Assembly: GCA_930633525.1 (NCBI GenBank)
Contig: CAKNFP010000004.1
Location: 79,223-143,222, forward strand
Direction: 5' to 3'
Length of the DNA stretch: 64,000 bases
From: Hyphomicrobiales bacterium
GTDB taxonomy: Bacteria > Pseudomonadota > Alphaproteobacteria > Rhizobiales > Beijerinckiaceae
Positions 43,605-52,511 of this stretch are shown here, piece after piece (position 1 is the first letter of the stretch; each line of letters starts with the position of its first letter). Under the pieces are notes generated by a model that saw only the letters and a list, made by a program, of their open reading frames with translations, was not told the origin of the DNA and searched no databases. A program made the translations under genes and the position numbers.

Positions 43605-44485
43605 CAAGCGGCGGCCAGCCACCTATAGCGGTGGAAGCTATAGCGCCGATTGGAATCGATGGTGACGAAAGCGTCGCCTTCGAGCGTGAGAACCTACAAG
43701 ACGCGTCAGCGCATCCAGTTCTGTCCTGCATCCTGGCGCTACGCCTGCGGCAGATCGAGCGGACCTTTCCGACCCAGGCAGCGTTCATAAGAGCCTCGCG
43801 GCTATCGCGCAGCACGCTCCTCCTGCTTCGCTAGGGCCGCGGCAATCCCACCTTGAAGACCTTGACCACGCTCGCCCGGGGTCTCGACGTCGGTCTGGAG
43901 CCTGCTTGGAGCCCGCGACGAGCATGTGCGGGAGGCATTGGACCGCACGACGACGGCGCCGGCGAACGTCTGTGGATCCCTTCGTTTCCCGGTCCGGTCT
44001 GATCGAAAGGCGCGAAGTCCCGGCACGCCCGTCTTCCGGCCACGGTCGCGATCGACCGGCAAACCACGAGAGTCCGGATTCATGCCCGACGCGGAGGCAG
44101 GCGACCATCGTGATCCCGCGTCGCGGAGCGCAGGCTCGTTCGGGAGGAGCGGAAGGCCACGCCGCCTTTCTCCGACTGCGATCCGACTTGAGCCGCGCTT
44201 GTCGCCATCACCTCGGGTTTGTTGCGGTCTGAACCGTCGGCCGTGCGTTTCAAGGCCGCGTGCCGCGCCGCGTGGCGGCCAGCCTCCGCCGATCTCGCAA
44301 GCCGGGGCTTGCGTCCTTCGCGAGGGCGGAACGCCCTGCTCGTCCGCACGCCCGGGCCCGCTCGCCTGGCAAAGGCCGGACCTGTGAAGCGCCCGGCTTG
44401 CGCCGGTTCCTTTCGACCGCACCCGAGGGAATGCCGGCAAGCGCCGGCGAGCATCCCCGGGAGCAACCGAAGAAAGGATGACGAC
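43605..44485. other. Long GC-rich stretch without a supported gene
   Basis: About 880 bp contain many overlapping open frames on both strands, but none has a ribosome site plus a recognisable protein. Candidate structured parts include short GC-rich inverted repeats before 44486 (CCGGCAAGCGCCGG near 44431). It may hold a promoter, a leader RNA or a cis site of the plasmid. An 88-codon frame at 43550-43834 is possible but weak. Confidence 0.4.
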
Positions 44486-45073
44486 ATGGCCACGACCGCT
44501 CAATCTCCCCGTCAGACCGCCCGCGTCGTGCAACTGCGCAAGGGCACCACCCTCGAAATGGTCCGCCTCGCCTGCCCGGATATGACACAGGCCATGCGCA
44601 TCTCCGAGAGCTTCGGGCTCGCCGTGCTGGACAGCGACGGTATCCGTGACCTGCACGAGCGACTGCTCGTCGAGACCGCCGACAGTCTCCAAGATGGGCT
44701 CGGCGAGCGGGCGATGCAGATCCACCTCCAGCGCATCGTCGGGGCCTATGTCGGCTCGGCCCATGGCGCCGGCCAGTTCTACTCCCGCGCCGTCACCGAG
44801 GCGCGAGATGCCACGGCCAAATCGGCCTGTGATGCCCGCGACGAGGACCTCGATGGCCCGGTCGGCTTCGATGGCCAGGCACAGCGCCGCCGCGAATTCG
44901 CCGCCGATATGGGGATTCAGGCCCATGCGCTGCGCATGGCGGCCGAGGGCGCCGTTCGAGCCTACGAACAGGTCGTCGGCGAGACATGGAAGCCCTTCGA
45001 GCGCCCGATGGACAACATCGGTGCCACCGTCGACCGCAAGGCGGCCGATCTCCAGATGGCGGCTTTCGGCTAA
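44486..45073 (+). CDS. Hypothetical plasmid protein, probably helical
   Basis: This 195-residue protein starts MATTAQSPRQTARVVQLRKG after AAAGGATGACGAC. It contains LACPDMTQAMRISESFGLAV, VETADSLQDGLGERAMQIHL, AHGAGQFYSRAVTEARDATA and RAYEQVVGETWKPFERPMDN. I do not recognise the family, though similar proteins occur with ArdC and DUF736 genes on rhizobial plasmids. A good terminator follows. Confidence 0.65.
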   Translation: MATTAQSPRQTARVVQLRKGTTLEMVRLACPDMTQAMRISESFGLAVLDSDGIRDLHERLLVETADSLQDGLGERAMQIHLQRIVGAYVGSAHGAGQFYSRAVTEARDATAKSACDARDEDLDGPVGFDGQAQRRREFAADMGIQAHALRMAAEGAVRAYEQVVGETWKPFERPMDNIGATVDRKAADLQMAAFG

Positions 45074-45081
45074 GCCGCACG

Positions 45082-45108
45082 GGGCGGAGCTCCGGCTCCG
45101 CCCTTTCT
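45082..45108 (+). terminator. Intrinsic terminator after the 195-residue gene
   Basis: GGGCGGAGC, TCCG, GCTCCGCCC makes a perfect 9-bp stem followed by TTTCTC, 9 bp after the stop codon. Positions 45109-45450 between it and ardC carry no supported gene. Confidence 0.75.
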
Positions 45109-45450
45109 CGCATTGCCCGCCCGGATCGTCTCGCCTGGCTTGAGCTTCGCCTTGGTCCGATTGCTCTTCCGCAGCTCGCTCAGGGGGCTTGCGCGCCGAC
45201 CAGGGCAACGAACGAACAGGAAAAGTGAGGGGGAAAGCGCTCGCCGCGTCCCGTCCCGGCCGCGGTCCTGCCGGAGGCGAGGAGCCGCGCAACGGCTGCG
45301 CCGTCCTCCACATGTGTTTTGGCCCTTCGCGATCCCATTGGCGTTGCCATGGGCTCGGCTCGGGTGCGCGCGTCCTCGACGCCCCCGGCCTTGCGGACCG
45401 CCGTGACGGGGTCGCGAGCGGCGCGACCTCCAAATCGGAGGTTCAGGACC

Positions 45451-46164
45451 ATGAAGAGGAAGAATGAAGGCGAACGGGCTGATGTCTACACCCGGATTAC
45501 CGAGAAGATCGTCGCGGACCTGGAAAAGGGCGTGCGGCCTTGGATGCAGCCCTGGCGGGCTGGAAATGCCATCGGCCGGGTGACGCGCCCATTGCGGCAC
45601 AATGGCTTGCCATACGCTGGCATGAATGTGCTGTTGCTCTGGTCCGAGGCGATGGCGCGTGGCTTCACCTCGCCGATCTGGATGACCTTCAAGCAGGCCA
45701 TCGAGCTCGGCGGCGCCGTCCGCAAGGGTGAGAGTGGAACCACCGTCGTCTTCGCCAGCCGGTTCACCAAGACCGAGGTCAGGTCTTCCGGCGAGGAGTT
45801 CGATCGGGAGATCCCGTTCCTGAAGGCCTACGCGGCCTTCAATGTCGCACAGATCGATGGCCTGCCCGATCGATACTATGCCGCGGCGAAGCCGGTCGAG
45901 GATCCGGTCGCGCGCATTGAACATGCCGATCGCTTCTTCGCCAACACGGGCGCGGTTATCCGGCACGGCGGCGACAGGGCCTTCTTCTCGCCCGCTGGCG
46001 ACTTCATCCAGATGCCGCCATTCGCGACTTTCTGCGACGCGGCGTCGTATGTCGCCACCCTGAGCCATGAGGCATGCCATTGGACGGCGGCACCGCATCG
46101 TGTGAACCGCGATCTTTCCCGCTACAGCAAAGACAAAAGCGAACGCGCCCGCGAGGAGCTGATC
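45451..46164 (+). pseudogene. ardC: ardC, 5' part, interrupted by the mercury element
   Basis: The frame from ATG 45451 encodes 238 residues of an ArdC-type anti-restriction protein. It has an N-terminal ssDNA-binding domain (ADVYTRITEKIVADLEKGVR, WMQPWRAGN) and a metalloprotease-like domain with the zinc motif HEACH in TLSHEACHWTAAPHRVN. At 46165, after RAREELI, it enters the mobile element and stops 12 bases later. The missing 70 residues lie at 57314-57526, in frame. ArdC protects incoming plasmid DNA from type I and II restriction. Confidence 0.9.
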
Positions 46165-46195
46165 TCATTATCCTGACACTGTGATCCTGTCTCAG
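46165..46195. repeat. Left terminal inverted repeat of the mercury element
   Basis: The shared blocks with the right end are TTATC close to the tip and CCTGTCTCAG (46186-46195). The stretch between differs in length by about one base. These are probably recombinase binding sites around the crossover. Confidence 0.65.
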
Positions 46196-46251
46196 AATCA
46201 GGCATGGGGAGGCATCATCGGCGGTTCCGATGAGGCTCTTCAGACGTCCGA

Positions 46252-46417
46252 GTCAAGCGTTCCCGCAGCGTAAGCGAGGACAACGCTTGACGCGGCGGCG
46301 ACTCCACAAGCTTGTTCATGGGGTGCAGGCAAAGTCCTGCACCCCTGCCACGTGGCGAACGGGAGAGCGCGAGGGGAACCCCTCGCATTCCAAACAAAAG
46401 AGTTGCGCCGAAGGCGC
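46252..46417. repeat. Array of hairpins between the left end and the first recombinase gene
   Basis: Perfect inverted repeats follow one another: GTCAAGCGTT/AACGCTTGAC (46252-46291), GGGGTGCAGG/CCTGCACCCC (46320-46345, 6-nt loop) and GCGAGGGG/CCCCTCGC (46369-46386, 2-nt loop), then GCGCC-GAA-GGCGC near 46405. No coding frame with a good start crosses them. They could be recombinase accessory sites, a folded leader RNA or terminators guarding the element. Confidence 0.6.
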
Positions 46418-46435
46418 TCCGTTCAGGTATCGTGC

Positions 46436-47854
46436 GTGCAGTTATATTTTACCGACCTTGGCGCTGTTTCGCGCCCGCTTTCCATAGATGGTTTCGCAGT
46501 GAACACTGCGCCCGGCGCGCTTGACACGGCCGAGCGCGCCGGGCTGATCGATGACATGCCCTTCATCCTGATGGATGACGGCAGCTACGATCTTGATCTC
46601 AACCGGTTCTTCCGCGCCTGTCCCGCTATGGGGGCGCGATCGCCGAACACGTGGCGCTCCTACGCACGCGATATTCTTGTTTGGGCACGCTTCCTCCACG
46701 AACGCCGCGGCGGCAAGACGGTCTGGCAGGCCGACCGCCATGACGTGTTGGCGTTTCATCGGGCACGGCGCCTGTCGGACGCCGCATACCGCATTTCGGC
46801 GTCGAGCTGGAACCGTTGCGTTGCCGCGCTTGACAAGCTTTATCGCTGGGCCGTTGAAGAGGAGATCATCACGACCTCGCCCTTCGGCTACGGCGTCGCG
46901 CTACGGCGGGCGTCGGGTAGGCGCGCCATGGTGGCCGTCACGACGAACCGGGCACGTGAGCGCGCAGCGCGTCGGCACGATACCCGATACATTGACCTCG
47001 GCCGCTACCTGCTTTTTCGCGACGTCGGGCTGAGAGGACGTCTGCCGGACGGTTCCGAGGATCCTGCGTGGCGTGGCCGCAATGGGGAGCGGAACGCCCT
47101 CTTCGCCGAGCTTCTCGTCACGACCGGTTTGCGGCTGACCGAGGCCGGCAGCCTGCTCCTGACGGAGCTTCCGCGCCTGACCGAGGCTGGATCGCGCTCA
47201 GCGCCGTTCGATCTTGCCGGTCCGATCGCCAAGGGCGGACGGCCACGGCGCATCCCTATTCCCCGCAGGGTGCTGAGGATGATCGCCGACTACATCGACT
47301 TCGAGCGCACGATTTCCGCCTCCCGGTCCGAACCGGCGCTGTCCGATCCGCTCTGGCTAATGCCGGTGGACAGGAAGGTAAGAGATGACGCAGGCAAGCG
47401 TGTTCGGGTCGACCGCCTGACGCCACGCGAGCGCCGGCGCGTGCTGATCGGTGCACCCGCTACGGCGCAGCATGCCGTGCTCTGGCTGACCGAATGCGGC
47501 CAGCCTGTCCCGCCGGCCACCTGGGAAGCTGCCTTCCGCCGGGCCTGCGTCCGCTGTCGTCGCTTCGGCATCGAGATCGACGTGACGCCGCATACCTTGC
47601 GGCATACCTTCGCCGGCAACATGCTCTCCATGCTGATCCGCGAGCAGATCGGCTCGGTGTTCGATCCGCAGGACCGGCACGGCGCGGCCTACCGGCGGAT
47701 TCTCTGCGATCCGCTGCAGAAGCTGCAGCACCTGCTGGGGCACGCCAGCGTGACCAGCACCTACATCTATCTCGACAGCCTTGCCGAGGCGCAGGAGCTG
47801 GTCGAGGCGGCCGCGGATCGCTGGGCAGAAGATACGGCTGGAGATGCCGCATGA
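46436..47854 (+). CDS. Tyrosine recombinase 1 (TnpA-like)
   Basis: This is about 472 residues from GTG 46436 (VQLYFTDLGAVSRPLSIDGF); earlier starts would run through the hairpins. It has a SAM-like N-domain (SPNTWRSYARDILVWARFLH) and a catalytic domain with all key residues: Arg in LLVTTGLRLTEAGSLLL, HxxR in TPHTLRHTFAGNML, His in LQHLLGHASVTSTYI, and Tyr in TYIYLDSL. It is expected to cut and rejoin the element ends. The stop overlaps the next ATG (ATGA). Confidence 0.9.
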   Translation: MQLYFTDLGAVSRPLSIDGFAVNTAPGALDTAERAGLIDDMPFILMDDGSYDLDLNRFFRACPAMGARSPNTWRSYARDILVWARFLHERRGGKTVWQADRHDVLAFHRARRLSDAAYRISASSWNRCVAALDKLYRWAVEEEIITTSPFGYGVALRRASGRRAMVAVTTNRARERAARRHDTRYIDLGRYLLFRDVGLRGRLPDGSEDPAWRGRNGERNALFAELLVTTGLRLTEAGSLLLTELPRLTEAGSRSAPFDLAGPIAKGGRPRRIPIPRRVLRMIADYIDFERTISASRSEPALSDPLWLMPVDRKVRDDAGKRVRVDRLTPRERRRVLIGAPATAQHAVLWLTECGQPVPPATWEAAFRRACVRCRRFGIEIDVTPHTLRHTFAGNMLSMLIREQIGSVFDPQDRHGAAYRRILCDPLQKLQHLLGHASVTSTYIYLDSLAEAQELVEAAADRWAEDTAGDAA

Positions 47855-49692
47855 TTGCCGCGATGACTGCCTTAAAGCGGTGGCCGGGCCGCCGTGCACT
47901 GTTTCCCGAAGCCTTGCCCGACCCCGAGGGTGAAGCCGTCGCTGCGATCGCGTCGCTGCGCTTCTCCGTCACGCTTGCGGACCGTAGCAAGACAATCGAC
48001 CTGACGATGCTCAGCGGCCGCAGGGCGTTGGCCCGGAGTTTTGCCGGTGCTCTCTGGCGCGCCTGCCAGGTCGGCGGTCCGGCCGGCTCGATCTCGACCG
48101 CTTCCGCCTATGCCAATGCGCTTAAGACGTTCTGGCGGTATCTCGACGCCGTTAGTCCCCACGTCGTCAGATTGTCCGACGTGAGCGCCGCCTGCATCGA
48201 CGGCTTCGACGCCTGGATGGAGGAGAGCGGCCTGCATCCCAATCACCGGCTGCACCGGATGAGCAAGGTGCTCAACTTGCTGCGGCTCGCCGAAGCCGCC
48301 GAGCCCGGCCGCCTGCCGCCCGATGCCTCGCGGCGCTTGATGTACACGAGCGACCGGCCGGGCGTGCGCGCCCGGCCGCGTGATGCCTATGGCGACGATA
48401 TCGCGAAGGCGTTGCGGACCGCGGCACGCACCGATCTGGCCGCCATCATCCGTCGCTTCGCTGACGCAGATCGAATGCCGACGGTCGAGGACGCCTTTCG
48501 AAGCAGCGCGCTCGCGGCGGCACACGAAGCGGCCATGGCGGCGATCGATGCGGAAGGCGTCATTGGGCACAGGCATCCTCTCTTCAAGCGGCTCTACACA
48601 CTCCGCCGTGAGAGCGGCTTGCCGAACGATCGCCTGATCCACGATCTGCATGGCCGCCGGCACCTGCTCGCCGCCGACCTCGTGTCGCTCATAGTCCTTG
48701 TCTCGCTCGACACGGGGCTCGAGATCGAAGCGATCAAGGACCTGCGGGCAGATTGCCTGAAGAATCCGGCGGGTGGCTATGTCGAGATTGAGTATTGTAA
48801 GCGGCGGGCGCGCGGCGCTGAGTGGAAGCGGCTGCGCGTGCGCGACGGCGGTTCCTCGACTCCGGGCGGTCTGATCCGCAAGGTGCTGCAGTGGACCGGC
48901 CCGGCGCGAGACCGGCTCGGCGCCGATACGCTCTGGGTCCACTACGCCTGGGGCCGCTTGATCCCGCGCGTGCTTGGCATGAAGGAGCCTGTGGCTTCAT
49001 GGACCCGCCGGCATGACATCCGCGATGAACAGGACCAGCCCCTTCGTCTCAACCTGACTCGCCTGCGCAAGACTCACAAGGCGGCATGGTACCGGCGCAC
49101 GGGCGGCCAGCTCGAGCGCTTTGCCGTTGGGCACAGCACCGCGGTTGCGGCCAATCACTACGCCGACATTCCCGCGCTTCGCCATATTCACGAAGCCACG
49201 ATCGCCGACGCCATGAGCGATGCGCTTGACGCAGCCCTGCGTCCCTGCGTGCTGTCGCCGGACGAGGAAGCGGCCGTCCGGGTCGATCCCGACCACGCGA
49301 CCGGTCTTCCCATTTCCGGCGCCGCCGCTGTCACCGCGTTGCTCCGCGGCGAACAGGATGTCTGGCTCGCCAGTTGCGGCGGGTTCTACGCGAGCCCGTT
49401 CGGCCCAGAGGGCGAAGCCTGTCCGTCGCCCTTTTGGGGCTGTCTCGAATGCAGCAACGCGGTGATCACGGCCCGCAAGCTGCCCGCGCTGCTGTCGTTC
49501 CTCAGCTTTATCAGGACGCAGAGACAAGCGCTCACCGAAGCCGACTGGACGACCAAGTTCGGCCGCGTTCATGGCCGGATCGCCGATCAGATCCTGCCCC
49601 GGTTCAGCGAAGCCGAGATTGATGAGGCGCGACAGGCTGCGGCTGCGGACCCGAGGCTGATCTACCTTCCGCCTGAAGCGGGAGCGCCATGA
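47851..49692 (+). CDS. Tyrosine recombinase 2 (TnpB-like), catalytic Arg missing
   Basis: This 613-residue protein has a recombinase fold: an N-terminal core-binding part (ISTASAYANALKTFWRYLDA) and a C-terminal catalytic part with LNLTRLRKTHKAAWYRR and ERFAVGHSTAVAANHYADIP (His and Tyr). At the first Arg position it reads SLDTGLEIEAIKDLRADC, so the usual TGLR arginine is Glu. A Cys-rich stretch (CGGFY...CPSPFWGCLEC) follows, as in Tn554 TnpB. It is coupled to both neighbours. It may be a non-cutting partner subunit. Confidence 0.85.
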   Translation: MIAAMTALKRWPGRRALFPEALPDPEGEAVAAIASLRFSVTLADRSKTIDLTMLSGRRALARSFAGALWRACQVGGPAGSISTASAYANALKTFWRYLDAVSPHVVRLSDVSAACIDGFDAWMEESGLHPNHRLHRMSKVLNLLRLAEAAEPGRLPPDASRRLMYTSDRPGVRARPRDAYGDDIAKALRTAARTDLAAIIRRFADADRMPTVEDAFRSSALAAAHEAAMAAIDAEGVIGHRHPLFKRLYTLRRESGLPNDRLIHDLHGRRHLLAADLVSLIVLVSLDTGLEIEAIKDLRADCLKNPAGGYVEIEYCKRRARGAEWKRLRVRDGGSSTPGGLIRKVLQWTGPARDRLGADTLWVHYAWGRLIPRVLGMKEPVASWTRRHDIRDEQDQPLRLNLTRLRKTHKAAWYRRTGGQLERFAVGHSTAVAANHYADIPALRHIHEATIADAMSDALDAALRPCVLSPDEEAAVRVDPDHATGLPISGAAAVTALLRGEQDVWLASCGGFYASPFGPEGEACPSPFWGCLECSNAVITARKLPALLSFLSFIRTQRQALTEADWTTKFGRVHGRIADQILPRFSEAEIDEARQAAAADPRLIYLPPEAGAP

Positions 49693-51854
49693 TGCCAGCA
49701 CCGATCACACTTCCAGCCAGACCTTCTTTGCCCTCGGTCATTTACAGTGACGACGAGCCCGTGCTCGCCGGCGTCGCAATCAGGGACGATGCCGACCGCG
49801 CGCAGCTCCACCGTTTCGGTGACGATCACTGGGATTTGAGCGCCGCCATCTTCCGGGTGAACGCGCGCTACAGCAATTACCGGCTCAACTTCGCCCGCAT
49901 CGCCGATCCGGTCACGCGCCGTCTGGCGAAAGAGTATGTAATCGCCCGTCTGCGCATCCACTTGCCGGGATATCGTGCGCCCTGCGGCGCGACCTCGGCG
50001 ATCCGGCTTCTGCGCTACATCCAGCACTTTGCCGCGTTCCTTCGGACGCAGCTCGGCGCCGTCGACCTCGGCCGAGTGGATCCGGCTTTGCTCGACGCCT
50101 ATCTGGTGCATGCCCGCGACGGCGGCCGGAGAACGCCCCACGAGACGGTGAAGTATGTCGAGGTGCCGATTGACCTGCACCACCTGGCGCCGTGGCTGAC
50201 CGGCGGCGGTATCGGCTTTCTGCCGTGGCGCGGGCGCGCCGCGCACCGTGTCGCCGGCCGGCCGCCGGCGCCTGCCGAGAACGCCACGCCGCGCATTCCC
50301 GAGCCGGTCATCGGCGCCATGCTTCGCTGGGCGCTCAAGTATGTTGAGATCTATGCACCCGACATTCTCGCGGCGCGGGCGGAGCTGGATGCTCTCGAGG
50401 CCCGCTGCGCCCGGCTGATGGCGCGGGATCAGCAGACCGGACGGGCCGTCGCCAGGACCTATCGGGCCCGCGTGGCGAAGTGGCTCGACGCGCGCCGGGC
50501 TGCCGGCCGGGGTATCCCGATCTGGGAGCGCGCGCCCAACGCCGCCCGCCGGATCGATCCGCTGACCGGCCAGGAGCTGCCACCCTACAATCTGCACTTG
50601 ATGCGGCTGCACGCCGGTGCGCCGGAGAGCGGCCGCGTCAGCCAGTCCGAGGCGACCGCGCGACTGATCGAGGAGATGGCTGCCGAGCTCGGAACCGAGG
50701 TTGGCGGTCTCGATACGCCGATCTCCATTGATCCGGACACCGGCCTGTCATGGCGCGAGCGCTTCGACGGCCTCAGTCTCGCCCGCGAGGAGCGGATGCT
50801 GCAGGGCGCCTGCTATATCGTCTGCGCCTATCTCACCGGCATGCGCGACAGCGAGGTGCAGGCGATGCAGCCGGGCTGCGTGTCGCCGGTGCGTAGCGGC
50901 GACGGCCTGGTCGAACGCTATCGGGTGCGCAGCACCGTCTACAAGCGCCATGGCCCGCGCGGCGTGACGGCCGACTGGATCACCATTGAGCCGGTCGCCC
51001 GCGCCGTGGAAGTCATGGAGGTGCTCTCGGCGCGCAATCGCAAGGAGAAGGGACTCTCGTCCCTGTGGGTGACGCTGAAGGATTGGCCCTGGAGCGCCGA
51101 TCACCTCGGCATGGGCGCAACGGCAACGCTCAATCTGTTCCGCGACGGCCTGGACGCGCGTTCGGAAGGCGGACCAGCGATCCCGCGCCCCGGCGACGAG
51201 CCGTGGAAGTTCACGACGCGGCAGCTGCGCCGCACAATTTCCTGGTACATCGCCAACCGGCCGTTCGGCACCATCGCCGGCAAGATCCAGTACAAGCACG
51301 CCTCGGTCGCCATGTTCGAAGGTTATGCCGGATCGGCGCGGGCCGACTTCCGCCTCGCCGTCGAGCGCGAGCGCGCGCTCGGCCAGCTCGACGACATTGT
51401 CGCCCATTACGAGGCCTATCTGCGCGACGAAGGTCCGGCCGGACCGGGTGCGGCGCGATTGCGACGGGAGTTCGCCCGCGTCCACGACGAGATCGGTGAT
51501 CTTCCCGGCCGGATCATGGACCGCAAGCGGTTGCGCACCACGCTCGCCCATCTCGGACGGACGTTGCATGTCGGCTTCCTCAATGACTGCCTCTTCGATG
51601 CGGCGACCGCCCTCTGCCTCACGGACGTGGCGGATCCCGAGCGAACGGCGCCGGCGCTTTCCCGATGCAGTCCCGATCGCTGCCCGAACGCCTGTCTGAC
51701 CGCCCGGCATCGCGAGCCGTGGCAGGCCTCGATCGCCGAGGGCGAAGGGCTGCTTGCCGACCGGCGCCTGTCGCCGTTGCAACGCGAAGCCATCGCGCGC
51801 GACAACGAACGCAAACGCCGGCTCATCGCACCCCTGATAGAGGGCGCCGCATGA
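49689..51854 (+). CDS. Tyrosine recombinase 3
   Basis: This 721-residue protein is the third recombinase in the series. The catalytic region reads VCAYLTGMRDSEVQAMQPGC (Arg present), FTTRQLRRTISWYIANRP (Arg present, Thr in place of the first His) and QYKHASVAMFEGYAGSARAD (His and Tyr). A C-terminal Cys cluster (RCSPDRCPNACLTARH) could bind zinc. It starts in the stop of the preceding gene and overlaps the next, so four genes form one tightly coupled operon. It is longer than RitC-type proteins. Confidence 0.85.
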   Translation: MMPAPITLPARPSLPSVIYSDDEPVLAGVAIRDDADRAQLHRFGDDHWDLSAAIFRVNARYSNYRLNFARIADPVTRRLAKEYVIARLRIHLPGYRAPCGATSAIRLLRYIQHFAAFLRTQLGAVDLGRVDPALLDAYLVHARDGGRRTPHETVKYVEVPIDLHHLAPWLTGGGIGFLPWRGRAAHRVAGRPPAPAENATPRIPEPVIGAMLRWALKYVEIYAPDILAARAELDALEARCARLMARDQQTGRAVARTYRARVAKWLDARRAAGRGIPIWERAPNAARRIDPLTGQELPPYNLHLMRLHAGAPESGRVSQSEATARLIEEMAAELGTEVGGLDTPISIDPDTGLSWRERFDGLSLAREERMLQGACYIVCAYLTGMRDSEVQAMQPGCVSPVRSGDGLVERYRVRSTVYKRHGPRGVTADWITIEPVARAVEVMEVLSARNRKEKGLSSLWVTLKDWPWSADHLGMGATATLNLFRDGLDARSEGGPAIPRPGDEPWKFTTRQLRRTISWYIANRPFGTIAGKIQYKHASVAMFEGYAGSARADFRLAVERERALGQLDDIVAHYEAYLRDEGPAGPGAARLRREFARVHDEIGDLPGRIMDRKRLRTTLAHLGRTLHVGFLNDCLFDAATALCLTDVADPERTAPALSRCSPDRCPNACLTARHREPWQASIAEGEGLLADRRLSPLQREAIARDNERKRRLIAPLIEGAA

Positions 51855-52291
51855 GCGCGCTCGGCCCGAAGAGCGAGGCGGCGCTGCGGGCGGCGATGGC
51901 ACGGCTGCTCGACGGCCGCCCCGAGCGCACCGACGGCGCGCTGACCGTCGCCAACCTGGCGCGCGAGGCCGGAGTCAGCCGGGCGACGGCGAACCGTGCG
52001 GTCGATGTTCTCGCCGAGTTCCGTGCCGCCGAAGCACGCCACCGGCGAGCCACTCCGAGAGCCCTCAAGGAGCGCATCCGCGCGCTCGAGGCCGAGCTGC
52101 GCGCCGTGCGCGGCGCCGAGATCGCCGAGCTGCGCGGCCTCGCCCGCACGCTCGCCCAGCACATCCAGGTGCTGACGCTGCAGATCGCCGAGCGGGATGC
52201 GGTGATAGCCGGTCTGCAGGACGAGCTTGACCGATCGCGCGAGGCCAAGGTCGTCGCGCTGCGACGCCCGCCGCGAGACGGCGCCGGCTGA
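51851..52291 (+). CDS. Small HTH/coiled-coil protein of the recombinase operon (TnpC- or KfrA-like)
   Basis: This 146-residue protein has an N-terminal helix-turn-helix (TVANLAREAGVSRATANRAV) and a long C-terminal coiled coil (ALKERIRALEAELRAVRGAE, HIQVLTLQIAERDAV). Its place as last gene after the recombinases matches TnpC of Tn554 (about 125 residues), which sets orientation and efficiency of transposition. The fold resembles KfrA-type plasmid proteins. It probably organises the recombination complex or regulates the operon. Positions 52292-52511 are non-coding. Confidence 0.75.
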   Translation: MSALGPKSEAALRAAMARLLDGRPERTDGALTVANLAREAGVSRATANRAVDVLAEFRAAEARHRRATPRALKERIRALEAELRAVRGAEIAELRGLARTLAQHIQVLTLQIAERDAVIAGLQDELDRSREAKVVALRRPPRDGAG

Positions 52292-52511
52292 GAGCCGCGC
52301 AACTGCCTATCGTCGACCGGTCTTGCGGTCGTCGGTCATGGGTGCCTCTTCAAGCTCGCCCGTCGAGGCAGGGGCTCGGGTGTGGCAGACGCTGCCAGCC
52401 CATCAACCCTGTTCCGCACCAGCACCGAGAACAGGGTGTGACGGGCCGGCCCCCCGCGTCTGCCCCTGCCGCCTCGCCCTCGACGGAGAGGGCGAGCTGA
52501 AGGAGGCACCC

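Noticed and set aside
43550..43834. A 94-codon plus-strand frame after the small gene at 43368
   Set aside because: Its only ATG lies inside the preceding gene and no family is apparent. It was kept only as a remark in the non-coding stretch.
43802..45433. A 543-codon minus-strand frame covering the 195-residue gene
   Set aside because: It contains no recognisable domain, spans a good terminator and opposes a gene with a proper ribosome site.
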